Below are positions 37,526 through 45,856 of a stretch of DNA of 64,000 nt, piece by piece. This DNA comes from Clostridiaceae bacterium AF10-41 (GTDB lineage Bacteria > Bacillota > Clostridia > Clostridiales > Clostridiaceae). The notes under the pieces were generated by a model. It did not search any database. It was not told the DNA's origin and saw nothing but the letters and a program-made list of their open reading frames with translations. Positions within the stretch are counted from its first letter, which is position 1; every line of letters starts with the position of its first letter. Made by a program: the position numbers and the translations under genes. The stretch covers positions 9,386 to 73,385 of the forward strand of contig JAQCTH010000008.1 in NCBI GenBank assembly GCA_027686065.1, given 5' to 3'.

Positions 37526-37669
37526 GTATTGTTAGTATTATATTAATAATATATAGTTAAAAAGTCAAAGTCCATAAAAGTTCAAATTTTCAAAAAAATT
37601 AATATATTATATTAATTTTCTTGAAATATCTTAACAATACTAGTATATTTAATATAGATACATTAATAA

Positions 37670-37686
37670 GTAGTTTGAAAAACTAC
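37670..37686. promoter_or_regulatory. Operator-like repeat, copy 2 (DUF1836 side)
   Basis: GTAGTTT-GAA-AAACTAC has arms identical to copy 1 and the same 3-base spacer length. It ends 12 bp before the DUF1836 start and nearly touches the RBS GGAGG, so a bound protein could block both transcription and access to the start. Confidence 0.6.
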
Positions 37687-37698
37687 ATGGAGGTACAT

Positions 37699-38283
37699 AT
37701 GAATATTACTGAATTAAGAGAAAAGCTTGATGAGCTAAATTTAAATAATCAATTAACATTAGAAGAAATTCCTGAAATAGATTTATATATGGATCAAGTA
37801 ATCCAACTTTTTGATGGTAAATTTAATGAATCTAAAAGAAATGAAGAAGATAAAGCATTGACGAAAACAATGATTAATAATTATGCTAAAGGCAAACTTT
37901 TAATGTCTATTAAAAACAAAAAATATAGTAAAGAACATTTAATATTAATGAGTCTTATTTATAATTTAAAAGGTGCATTATCAATAGGAGATATAAAAAG
38001 TTCATTAGATAAAATAGTTAAAGATTTAGAATCTAAAGAAAGTTATCCAATAAGAAATTTATACAATTTATATTTAAGTCAATATGAAGAAGACCTAAAA
38101 GATGTAAAAAAATCTATTGAAAATAAATTTGATAGTATAAATGATATGATTTTAAAAGAAGAAGAATTAAATTCAGATGAATTTGAAAAAAACTTTTTGT
38201 TGCTTTGTTCGCTAATTAACATGAGTAATACTTATAGAAAAATGGGTGAAAAATTAATAGATGATTATTTTAGTAAACTATAA
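37699..38283 (+). CDS. DUF1836-family putative DNA-binding protein
   Basis: The protein is 194 residues. EIPEIDLYMDQVIQLFD, LTKTMINNYAKGKLL and YSKEHLILMSLIYNLKGALSIGDI follow the pattern of DUF1836, whose N-terminal half resembles a MerR-like helix-turn-helix. Its target is unknown. The frame runs upstream to TTG 37621, but GGAGG ahead of ATG 37699 marks the start. It is divergent from the TrhA gene and flanked by matching 17-bp operators, so self-control plus control of TrhA is likely but inferred. Confidence 0.82.
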   Translation: MNITELREKLDELNLNNQLTLEEIPEIDLYMDQVIQLFDGKFNESKRNEEDKALTKTMINNYAKGKLLMSIKNKKYSKEHLILMSLIYNLKGALSIGDIKSSLDKIVKDLESKESYPIRNLYNLYLSQYEEDLKDVKKSIENKFDSINDMILKEEELNSDEFEKNFLLLCSLINMSNTYRKMGEKLIDDYFSKL

Positions 38284-38307
38284 GAGAGATTAGTATGAAA
38301 ATATATA

Positions 38308-38354
38308 AAGACCTACTACTTATGAAAATAAATTTATAAGTAGTAGGTCTTTTC
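38308..38354 (+). terminator. Terminator of the DUF1836 gene
   Basis: AAGACCTACTACTTAT pairs with ATAAGTAGTAGGTCTT, an unusually long perfect stem, followed by TTTC. Confidence 0.85.
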
Positions 38355-38458
38355 ACTAAAAAATAATGACAAATATTTGGAAAAAATTATATTATATGTC
38401 CAAAATAAGGTGAGTTATTTCGTATATAAGGTAAAGGAAATAATAAAGGAGATTTAAT

Positions 38459-39217
38459 ATGAATGATAGAGAAATATTTAAAGAGCTAAATGGCATTAAT
38501 TATAATGAGCAAGAAGTTAAAGAATATATGAAATTTTCTAATATTGAGGATAAGAAATTAAGCAATATAACAAATGATGTAAAAACAAACTTAGCAAAAG
38601 AAAAGCTTATGGAAGCTTGTATTTATGTTGAAGAAAGATTATTAGAAAAAGATGAAGTAATAGAAAAGATAATAAAGGGTACAGATCCAGATATGCTTAG
38701 GGTAGTTACTGGAGTAAATTTAATGGTTAATGCACCTTTTATGACTGGGGATGGATATTCTTTTAATGTATTAATGTTTTGTACTAATAAAAGAATTATA
38801 TTAGTTAATTCAAATTATTACAATAGAATGCAAGGAATAAAAATATACAATAAAGAAGATATAAAAGATATGCTTGTTGGAAAAGATGTAAAGAAAAAGT
38901 ATAGATTTAAAATTCAATTAGATTATAAGAGAAATAAGAAAGTTGCAATAGCAAGCGTATTATTTATGCTATTTATGACACACGTACTTTCAAATGTACT
39001 ATCAAAATTTGCATATATGCTATTAGGGCAATCTGAATTAATGAGGGCTGTGATTTATTTTACTTTAATAATACCTATCGCTTACTTATTTCTTACAAGG
39101 AAAAAACTTGAATCAGAAGTTCTTATAGAATTTAGTAATGGTAAGTTTAAGGATTTATTAATAAGAAATGTAGACTGTGATGAAATACAAGAATATTTAT
39201 CTGATAAATATAAATAA
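38459..39217 (+). CDS. Unknown membrane protein with a PH-like N-terminal domain
   Basis: I do not recognise the family. The 252 residues split into a soluble N-terminal part (1-160) with a PH-like strand pattern (FNVLMFCTNKRIILVN), two helices (about 162-180 and 195-212) and a cytoplasmic tail of about 35 residues. RBS AAGGAG. A sigma factor gene starts 23 bp after it on the same strand. It may act as the partner or anti-sigma of that factor; this rests only on position and the membrane helices. Confidence 0.65.
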   Translation: MNDREIFKELNGINYNEQEVKEYMKFSNIEDKKLSNITNDVKTNLAKEKLMEACIYVEERLLEKDEVIEKIIKGTDPDMLRVVTGVNLMVNAPFMTGDGYSFNVLMFCTNKRIILVNSNYYNRMQGIKIYNKEDIKDMLVGKDVKKKYRFKIQLDYKRNKKVAIASVLFMLFMTHVLSNVLSKFAYMLLGQSELMRAVIYFTLIIPIAYLFLTRKKLESEVLIEFSNGKFKDLLIRNVDCDEIQEYLSDKYK

Positions 39218-39240
39218 ATTTTCTATGGGGGGATAATGTT

Positions 39241-39771
39241 TTGGAAGATAATGAAATACTTTTGGATTTAATAAATGGAGAGCAATTTGCATTAGATAAT
39301 TTATCAAGAGCTTATGGGAAATTAATTTATGGAGTAATAAATAAGGTTCTTTGTAATTATTCAGAGATAAATGATGTAGATGAATGCTTTAATGATGTTT
39401 TAATAGCTCTTTGGAGAAATATAGATTGTTATGATAATACAAAGGGAAGCTTAAAAAATTTTTTAATTTCAGTTGCTAAATATAAGGCTATTGATTATAA
39501 AAGAAAAATAAGTAAAAGAAAAATAAACTTAGAGCTTAAGGAAGAAATAGTGAGTATTGGGATAAATGAAAATATAGAAGTAGATAATGAAGAATTTTAT
39601 ATGTTATTGGAGAGTTTAAAGGAAGAAGATAAAAAAATATTTATAAAAAGGTATTTACTTGATGAGTCAATAGAAAAGATATCTGAAGAATTAAGTTTAA
39701 GTAAAGATTTAGTTTATAAAAGATTAAGTAGAGGAAGAGATAAGATTAAAAATCAATTAATAAATAGTTAA
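39241..39771 (+). CDS. Sigma-70 family RNA polymerase sigma factor, ECF-like
   Basis: The protein is 176 residues. Region 2 runs about 15-80 (DECFNDVLIALWRNIDCYD, then FLISVAKYKAIDYKR), and region 4 about 110-170 (IFIKRYLLDESIEKISEEL, SKDLVYKRLSRGRDKI). Translation starts at TTG 39241 with GGGGGG 8 bases before. ECF factors usually have an anti-sigma gene next to them; here the only neighbour on the transcript is the membrane protein upstream. Confidence 0.9.
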   Translation: MEDNEILLDLINGEQFALDNLSRAYGKLIYGVINKVLCNYSEINDVDECFNDVLIALWRNIDCYDNTKGSLKNFLISVAKYKAIDYKRKISKRKINLELKEEIVSIGINENIEVDNEEFYMLLESLKEEDKKIFIKRYLLDESIEKISEELSLSKDLVYKRLSRGRDKIKNQLINS

Positions 39772-39945
39772 TATGTATATATTTTATTTGAAAATTAAAA
39801 CAGTTATACGAACTTTATAATAACTACTTATACAAAATTAAAATAAATTAGTAAATTAATGATTATACAATGCTATTAGTGATAACATTAGCATAAAATA
39901 AATGGAGTAATTAATGTAATTAGTAGTTTAAAGGAGTATGAGTTC

Positions 39946-41670
39946 TTGTATAGAGTTAATTATATTCAGCCAAATAACCCCACATATGAAGAAAGAAAAA
40001 ATATGGTAAGAATAGCACTTGAAGAAGTAGGGCGGATAGAAGACTTTGAAAATTTACTAGAATTACTTGCACCTCCAAAGGAAATTACAAATATAGCTTC
40101 ACCTGGTATTGCTAAAGGAAAAGGAATTAAGGTGGGAATTATAGGAGCTGGAGTAGCAGGATTATCTGCTGCATTTGAGCTTAGAAAACTTGGGTTTGAT
40201 ATAACAATATTTGAACAACAAAAGCAAAGAATAGGAGGAAGGATATATACTCATTATTTCAATAAAGAAAGAGATCTTTATGGTGAATTAGGGGCAATGA
40301 GAATACCAGCAATACATGAAGCAACATGGCATTATATAGATCTTTTCAAGCTGCCAACAAGTAAGTTTGTCGAAAATAATCCCAATACGTATATATATAT
40401 AAGGAATACTCGTGTAAGAAATGACCCACAAGGGATAGGGGTTTCAAGAGAAATATATCCACAATTCAATTTGACAGCAGCTGAGAAAGAGTTGTCATGG
40501 AGGCAGCTTATAGGATTAGGGCTAGAAAAGGAATTATATAAAATAGACCCAGAAACAAGAATGGAATTAGTAGAGATAAAAAAAGAATACTCACCTCAAA
40601 TAAATGCATTAGGGGATTTGAGTATAAGAAGAGTAATGGAGCTAAATGGATTAAGCCAAGGAGCTATGGAATTAATAGCTTCAATCAGCAGTTTTTTGGG
40701 ATATTTTTATTATAATAGTTACATGGAAAACTTACAGGAGCAGTATACTGTGGATTATGCTTTCAGATATTATATAGAAGGAGGATTTTCAAATTTATCA
40801 AATGCCTTTTATAATTCATTAATATCAGAAGAGCCAAAGGAGTATAAAAATATACCTAAAAATGATTTGGGAAGTATAACTTTTAAAATGGACAGAAATG
40901 TAAGTGAAATGCATCTAAACAGTGATAATAATAAAGTTAATATCTTTTATAGTTGTAGGGAGGATCCAGAGCCATTATATTCAGAAGAGTTTGACTATAT
41001 AATTTGTGCAATTCCATTTTCTTCACTTAGAAATATTGATTTATATCCAATGTTTTCTACAGATAAAATGCAAGCCATAAGAGCTTTAAATTATACTCAA
41101 TCACAAAAGACTTTATTTTTATGTAATAACCGTTTTTGGGAAGATGGGACAGAAAAAATAGTTGGAGGAAGTTCTATTACAGACTTAGTTATATCGACAA
41201 TATGGTACCCAAATAACCCAACTAAGAATAATCTTAATAGAAAGAGAAAGTATTCTAAGAAACATAATCGGCAGATGATGTGGGATAATCCTGGGGTGCT
41301 TTTAGCATCATATAATTTGAATCAAGATGCCATTAGGATGGGAAATAATCAACCATATATTGATAGAGTAAAAAGACAATTAGAAAATGTTCATGGTTTA
41401 CCATTAGATTATCTTAATCCAATAGTTGAAGATTATAAACTAATACAATGGGACCAAGAGCCGGGATTTTTTGGAGCATTTTGCTACTACCTTCCGCAAC
41501 AACAAAGGTTATTTGCGTATTCTTCAGCAAAGCCAGAATATAATGAGAAAGTCTATTTTGCAGGTGAACATGTATCAACAGCACACGGATGGCTTCAAGG
41601 TTCTTTTAATAGTGCTATGAAGGCAGCTAATGATATAGCTGTTCATTATAAAAATAATTTTATTAATTAA
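39946..41670 (+). CDS. FAD-dependent flavin amine/L-amino-acid oxidase family protein
   Basis: The protein is 574 residues. The dinucleotide-binding motif is VGIIGAGVAGLSAAFELRKL (about residues 65-84), followed by RIGGRIYT. The C-terminal FAD contact is YFAGEHVSTAHGWLQGSF. The domain layout fits flavin monoamine oxidases and L-amino-acid oxidases. About 60 residues precede the FAD motif and have no export signal. Translation likely starts at TTG with RBS AAGGAG. An O2-using oxidase is unusual for an anaerobe; it may act as a dehydrogenase or in oxygen removal. Substrate unknown. Confidence 0.85.
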   Translation: MYRVNYIQPNNPTYEERKNMVRIALEEVGRIEDFENLLELLAPPKEITNIASPGIAKGKGIKVGIIGAGVAGLSAAFELRKLGFDITIFEQQKQRIGGRIYTHYFNKERDLYGELGAMRIPAIHEATWHYIDLFKLPTSKFVENNPNTYIYIRNTRVRNDPQGIGVSREIYPQFNLTAAEKELSWRQLIGLGLEKELYKIDPETRMELVEIKKEYSPQINALGDLSIRRVMELNGLSQGAMELIASISSFLGYFYYNSYMENLQEQYTVDYAFRYYIEGGFSNLSNAFYNSLISEEPKEYKNIPKNDLGSITFKMDRNVSEMHLNSDNNKVNIFYSCREDPEPLYSEEFDYIICAIPFSSLRNIDLYPMFSTDKMQAIRALNYTQSQKTLFLCNNRFWEDGTEKIVGGSSITDLVISTIWYPNNPTKNNLNRKRKYSKKHNRQMMWDNPGVLLASYNLNQDAIRMGNNQPYIDRVKRQLENVHGLPLDYLNPIVEDYKLIQWDQEPGFFGAFCYYLPQQQRLFAYSSAKPEYNEKVYFAGEHVSTAHGWLQGSFNSAMKAANDIAVHYKNNFIN

Positions 41671-41687
41671 AGCAAAATAATATTATA

Positions 41688-41738
41688 AAAAGTATATTAA
41701 TAGATTGCCTTGATGTTGATCTATTAATATACTTTTTT
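41688..41738. terminator. Bidirectional terminator
   Basis: AAAGTATATTAATAGAT (from 41688) and ATCTATTAATATACTTT (from 41719) are perfect arms with a T-run after; it separates the oxidase and the convergent HAD gene. Confidence 0.88.
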
Positions 41739-41760
41739 TAAAAGGATTATTATTAACTAT

Positions 41761-42447
41761 TTAATCTAAAATGCTTTTTAAATCCATTAAGCAATCAATT
41801 TCATAAGTAGGTGTAATTTTTGATTTATTAGCACTTTTAGTAGGATTATACCAACAAGTATCTATACCAAAGTTTATACCACCTTGTATATCTGAGTTTA
41901 AGCTATCTCCAACCATTAGAACCTTACTTTTATCAGTGTGATTAATAGAATTTAAGGTGATTTCAAATATTCTAGGATCTGGTTTAGCTACCTGTAATTC
42001 TTCTGATATAGCTATCATTTCAAAATAATTAGAAATAATAGATTTTCCAACTCTTTTATTTTGAACTTCTTTTAATCCATTAGTTATTATAGCAAGTTTA
42101 TGTTTTTTACTTATATCTTCAATTAACTGTACACTTTCATTATATAAAAAAGAAGCGTCAGATAAATGATTCATATAAGCCTTTGCAAAATCTACTTCAT
42201 TAAAATATATACCAAGTTTATTTGATAATCTTTTAAATCTCTCAACTTTTAACATTTCTTGAGAGATACTACCTTCTTCAAATTCTTTCCATATTCTAGT
42301 GTTTATATCTGAATAAATTTTTAAATGATAATCTTCATCATATTCTAAATTGAACTCACCCATGGCATTTTCAAAAGCATATTTTTCAGATTTTCTAAAA
42401 TCAAATAAGGTTTCATCTGCATCAAATAATATAAGTTCGTATTTCAT
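41761..42447 (-). CDS. HAD-family YjjG-type pyrimidine nucleotidase
   Basis: The protein is 228 residues. HAD motif I is LFDADETLFDF, motif II is IITNGLKEVQ, motif III Lys is in VAKPDPRIF and motif IV is MVGDSLNSDIQGG. The cap-domain layout fits YjjG, a house-cleaning dUMP/TMP phosphatase. The frame is open to ATG 42459, but the GGGGG there serves as RBS for ATG 42447 (MKYELILFD). Confidence 0.9.
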   Translation of the reverse strand: MKYELILFDADETLFDFRKSEKYAFENAMGEFNLEYDEDYHLKIYSDINTRIWKEFEEGSISQEMLKVERFKRLSNKLGIYFNEVDFAKAYMNHLSDASFLYNESVQLIEDISKKHKLAIITNGLKEVQNKRVGKSIISNYFEMIAISEELQVAKPDPRIFEITLNSINHTDKSKVLMVGDSLNSDIQGGINFGIDTCWYNPTKSANKSKITPTYEIDCLMDLKSILD

Positions 42448-42545
42448 ATTAGCCCCCATATAATTAATATTTACTAAGCATAGTGCTTATATAATAAACT
42501 GTAATAGCCTTATAATTAAGTTACAATATTTATATTAATTTGAAT

Positions 42546-42559
42546 ATGACATATGTCAT
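42546..42559. repeat. 14-bp palindrome in the HAD/pentapeptide divergent region
   Basis: ATGACATATGTCAT is a perfect palindrome in the 306-bp gap between two divergent genes. Apart from this and AT-rich sequence, the gap shows nothing I can name. It may be an operator. Confidence 0.35.
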
Positions 42560-42753
42560 TATATGATTAAAGTTATAAAAGATTTTTATAAAACAACTCA
42601 TTCAATATAAAAATGGTAATTTTAAGGAATTAGGGTTATAATGTATGATAAAAATAAATTTAATATAAATATTAAATCTATAGAGGATAAGTTATATAAT
42701 AAAAGTTAGGTAAATATTTTATAAAATTAATGAAGAGTGGTGAGTAATTTACT

Positions 42754-43395
42754 ATGAAAAGTAACAAGATTCAAAAACCTAAGTTTCTAGATGAGCTTGA
42801 AGAAGTAATAGATATTACAGAAGAAATAATTGAAGCAGATAAAATTCAAAATAAGGTAGTAGAAAATATAACAATAGAAAATATGATGAGTAAGGGAATT
42901 ACAATAGATTCTTGTATATTTAAGAATGTTATATTTGAAAACACTTCACTTAGAAATATAGATTTATTAGATACAATATTTGAAAATTGTGATTTATCTA
43001 ATATTGACTTAGGTGATGGGAGCGTACATAGGGTAGAATTTATTAATTGTAAGCTACTTGGAGCAAAATTAGATGAGTGTAATATAAAGGATGTAAAATT
43101 TCACGAGAATATTGGAAAATATATAAACTTATCTTATTCAAAGTTAAAAAATGTAAGTGTAGAAGAATGCAATTTTAAAGAAGGTATATTTCAACAGATA
43201 AAGTTAGAAAAGGTTAGTTTTAATAATACGGATTTAACCAATGCATATTTTAGCAAAACATCATTAAATAAAGTAGATTTAACTACTTGTGAGATTACAG
43301 GTATAGATGTTGAAATAAATGATATATCAGGAGCAATAGTAAATAGTATTCAAGGCTTGGATTTAACTAGGTTAATGAATTTGACTATTAAGTAA
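42754..43395 (+). CDS. Pentapeptide-repeat protein
   Basis: The protein is 213 residues. From about residue 38 it shows A(D/N)LXX-like repeats: SLRNIDLLDTIFENCDLSNI, then LLGAKLDECNIKDVKF and LTNAYFSKTSLNKVDLTTC, a right-handed quadrilateral helix. Some relatives protect gyrase from quinolones, but most have unknown roles and the sequence does not decide. The first about 40 residues are acidic and not part of the repeat. A strong terminator follows. Confidence 0.87.
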   Translation: MKSNKIQKPKFLDELEEVIDITEEIIEADKIQNKVVENITIENMMSKGITIDSCIFKNVIFENTSLRNIDLLDTIFENCDLSNIDLGDGSVHRVEFINCKLLGAKLDECNIKDVKFHENIGKYINLSYSKLKNVSVEECNFKEGIFQQIKLEKVSFNNTDLTNAYFSKTSLNKVDLTTCEITGIDVEINDISGAIVNSIQGLDLTRLMNLTIK

Positions 43396-43428
43396 TAACC
43401 CAAAACAAATATTTAATACAAAGAAGAG

Positions 43429-43474
43429 GACAATAGAAAATTTTAAACTATAAAATTTTCTATTGTCTTTTTTT
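43429..43474. terminator. Terminator between pentapeptide-repeat and chitinase genes
   Basis: GACAATAGAAAATTTTA (from 43429) and TAAAATTTTCTATTGTC (ending 43467) are perfect arms followed by seven T. Confidence 0.9.
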
Positions 43475-43537
43475 AGATATGATTATTAAGTTTTTATAAT
43501 TTAGTTAATGTTACTATAGAAAGGTTTTAGTATCAAA

Positions 43538-45766
43538 TTAGTTAATTTTTTCCCAAGCACCCCATTGGTTTGTGCCAGGAGTTTCACCTTGTGTCCACCA
43601 TTTAGCTCTATATTTAATACCGTTATACATAACAACGTCGCCAGCTACATAAGTCTTGGTTGGGCTATAGGTTGGGACTTCAGGATTTGTATTGTCAACT
43701 ACTGTGATTGTTACTTTAGCAGTAGTTACTAAACCCTTACTATTAGCAACTGAATAAGTTAAATTGTAACTTCCAGATTTAGTTGTATCAACTGTGCCAG
43801 AAACAATTATTTTATTAGTTAAATCACCATCTTCTTTGTCAGAGGCAGTAATACCTGCCAAAGGATTAAATGAATCACCTAAGTTTATTGAAGCATTTGA
43901 AATACCTTTTAATATTGGAGCGAAGTTTCCGTTTACAGGCACGTTAGACGGGTTCATTCCATTAAAGGTTAAATTTTTAACTCCTCCAAAGCATAGTTTA
44001 ATTGATCCTGCTAATGAAGCAGTTTCTCCAACTCCAAGATTTTGCCATCCTGATGATGTTATTGTAACTCTATTAAAGTCTCCAATATCTTCAATTGTTG
44101 CAGTTCCACCTTGAGGTTGAGCAAATATTGCTGATTTAGGTAAATCAAAACTTACCTTCCAGCCCTTATCTATTGCCTTGTCTGTTTTATTTGTAACTTT
44201 GATATCATAAGTGTAATTTGGATGATCATATTTTCCTCCAAATATAACCTCTACATCAGTTTGAGATAATCCAGGAATGGAATCGTCTGTTACTTTACAA
44301 TTACCTATTGAGTCTAAGCCGGATTTTAATCTACTTGTTAAAGTATCTCCAAAAGTATATTTTCCTTCATTTATATTAGTAGAGCCTGGTTTATAATTAG
44401 GATTTGGACCAAAGTCTCCATTCATTACCCATATTAGTGCTCCACCTAAGTTTTTATTTTTAATATATTCTACTCTTTTATCTATTGATTTTTCATTTTC
44501 AAAAGATAGGAATACTTTCTTTTCATTTTGCCAAACGTATGGAACTCCACCAACTTCATCAAAATAAACTTTTAGGTTTGGATCACTTTCCATTAAGTTT
44601 AATACATGCCACAATGGGTTTGCGCCTGCAGGGTCTAAGACACCGTTATTATCTACGTCATCTCCCCAAATATTGTATATTCCAGTAGCAGGAGTTCTAC
44701 TAGAACCATGTAATCCATTAGTTCCACCTTGTACATTTTCCCATCCTCTTGTATAGTAAGGGATTCCCATAACTATTTTTTCAGGAGGTAATACTCCTCT
44801 ATAGTATTTATAAGCCCAATCCATATTTAATGTAGGCATGGCCATTTGTATGGTTTCTCTATCAGCTGGATCAGGATATATATTAGCTAAGTTTTCGACA
44901 AACTCATTCCAACCACCGTGGAAGTCATAAGACATTACACTAAGAAAATCTAAATATTGAGCATAGGAATTATCAGTCATTCCGCCAAGAACCCATGAAG
45001 ATGCAGTTACTGCAGCTGTTTCAAGATATTTCTTACCATCTTGCTTTCCAGCAGAATCAAGCTTTTCTCTTAATGTCTTCATTAATAGATTATATCTTTC
45101 GTTTAGCTTGCCTCTTCTAGGTTCAGCTAAATCTTGATCAGCTGGATTACCTGAAGTTGATGTTGCAGATGGATATTCGAAGTCTATATCTATACCATCA
45201 AAGTTATACTTTCTTATAAATTCAACGCATGAATCAGCGAAAGTATTTATACCTTGATCAGTATCCAGCATTGTATAAAAACCTCTACTACCAGCCCATC
45301 CTCCAACAGACATTAATAGCTTTACGTCTGGATATTGTTTTTTCATTGTTTGAAGAACATTGAAGTGTCCTTTATATGGGAGAGTTGGATCAAGAGTAAT
45401 AGCCTTACCATTGTGAGTCAATGGATGGTCTGCAAATGTTTCTTCAATAGCTGCATGCTTATCTCCAAGTGTTATTTTATTAGTTGTCGGATCAATCATT
45501 CCAAAGGAATACTGAATGTGAGTTAAGGATTGCCATTGTAAATCAGCAGCATCAAAGTATCCTTGGGCTTCACTTTTATATGCCCATTCAGGAAAATATC
45601 CAATTACTTTTCTACTTAAATCTGTATCATTAAGATCAGAAGCTGTTGGTGTTATATTTTCGTTATTATTTACCACAGCAGCTTGAGGTTGTATTGATAT
45701 ATTAAAAAGTGTAAATAGTGAAAGTGTTATTCCAGTTACTATTCGCTTAATTTTGATCTTTTTCAT
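43538..45766 (-). CDS. Secreted GH18 chitinase with Ig-like and chitin-binding modules
   Basis: The protein is 742 residues. The signal peptide covers about 1-30. The GH18 barrel (about 50-465) has the catalytic motif DGIDIDFEYP with acid Glu197, and SVGGW and MSYDFHG nearby. A CBM2-like region follows (about 480-600, WKVSFDLP and TITSSGWQNLG), then a DUF5011 Ig-like domain (about 610-690, DKEDGDLTNKI) and a CBM5/12 chitin-binding domain at the end (YNGIKYRAKWWTQGE). It hydrolyses chitin outside the cell. It is downstream of the other chitinase, with a 90-bp gap, and shares its C-terminal modules. Confidence 0.94.
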   Translation of the reverse strand: MKKIKIKRIVTGITLSLFTLFNISIQPQAAVVNNNENITPTASDLNDTDLSRKVIGYFPEWAYKSEAQGYFDAADLQWQSLTHIQYSFGMIDPTTNKITLGDKHAAIEETFADHPLTHNGKAITLDPTLPYKGHFNVLQTMKKQYPDVKLLMSVGGWAGSRGFYTMLDTDQGINTFADSCVEFIRKYNFDGIDIDFEYPSATSTSGNPADQDLAEPRRGKLNERYNLLMKTLREKLDSAGKQDGKKYLETAAVTASSWVLGGMTDNSYAQYLDFLSVMSYDFHGGWNEFVENLANIYPDPADRETIQMAMPTLNMDWAYKYYRGVLPPEKIVMGIPYYTRGWENVQGGTNGLHGSSRTPATGIYNIWGDDVDNNGVLDPAGANPLWHVLNLMESDPNLKVYFDEVGGVPYVWQNEKKVFLSFENEKSIDKRVEYIKNKNLGGALIWVMNGDFGPNPNYKPGSTNINEGKYTFGDTLTSRLKSGLDSIGNCKVTDDSIPGLSQTDVEVIFGGKYDHPNYTYDIKVTNKTDKAIDKGWKVSFDLPKSAIFAQPQGGTATIEDIGDFNRVTITSSGWQNLGVGETASLAGSIKLCFGGVKNLTFNGMNPSNVPVNGNFAPILKGISNASINLGDSFNPLAGITASDKEDGDLTNKIIVSGTVDTTKSGSYNLTYSVANSKGLVTTAKVTITVVDNTNPEVPTYSPTKTYVAGDVVMYNGIKYRAKWWTQGETPGTNQWGAWEKIN
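43544..43880 (-). repeat. Chitinase C-terminal module repeat, copy 1
   Basis: This stretch encodes the Ig-like domain and CBM5/12 and is closely similar at DNA level to 45864-46200 (long identical runs, e.g. around 43580-43640). Catalytic domains do not share this similarity, so the modules were copied or kept alike by gene conversion. Confidence 0.8.
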
Positions 45767-45807
45767 ATTTTACCTCCATAATACTAATTTTAAAAGTTGA
45801 TAGAAGT

Positions 45808-45828
45808 GGCTAACAAATAAAGTTAGCC
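45808..45828 (-). other. Hairpin between the two chitinase genes
   Basis: GGCTAAC and GTTAGCC are perfect 7-bp arms around a 7-base loop. There is no T-run on the minus strand, so it is more likely an mRNA stability or processing element than a terminator. The two genes are probably co-transcribed. Confidence 0.55.
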
Positions 45829-45856
45829 ATCTTCAAATTGTAAATATCTAGGTATA

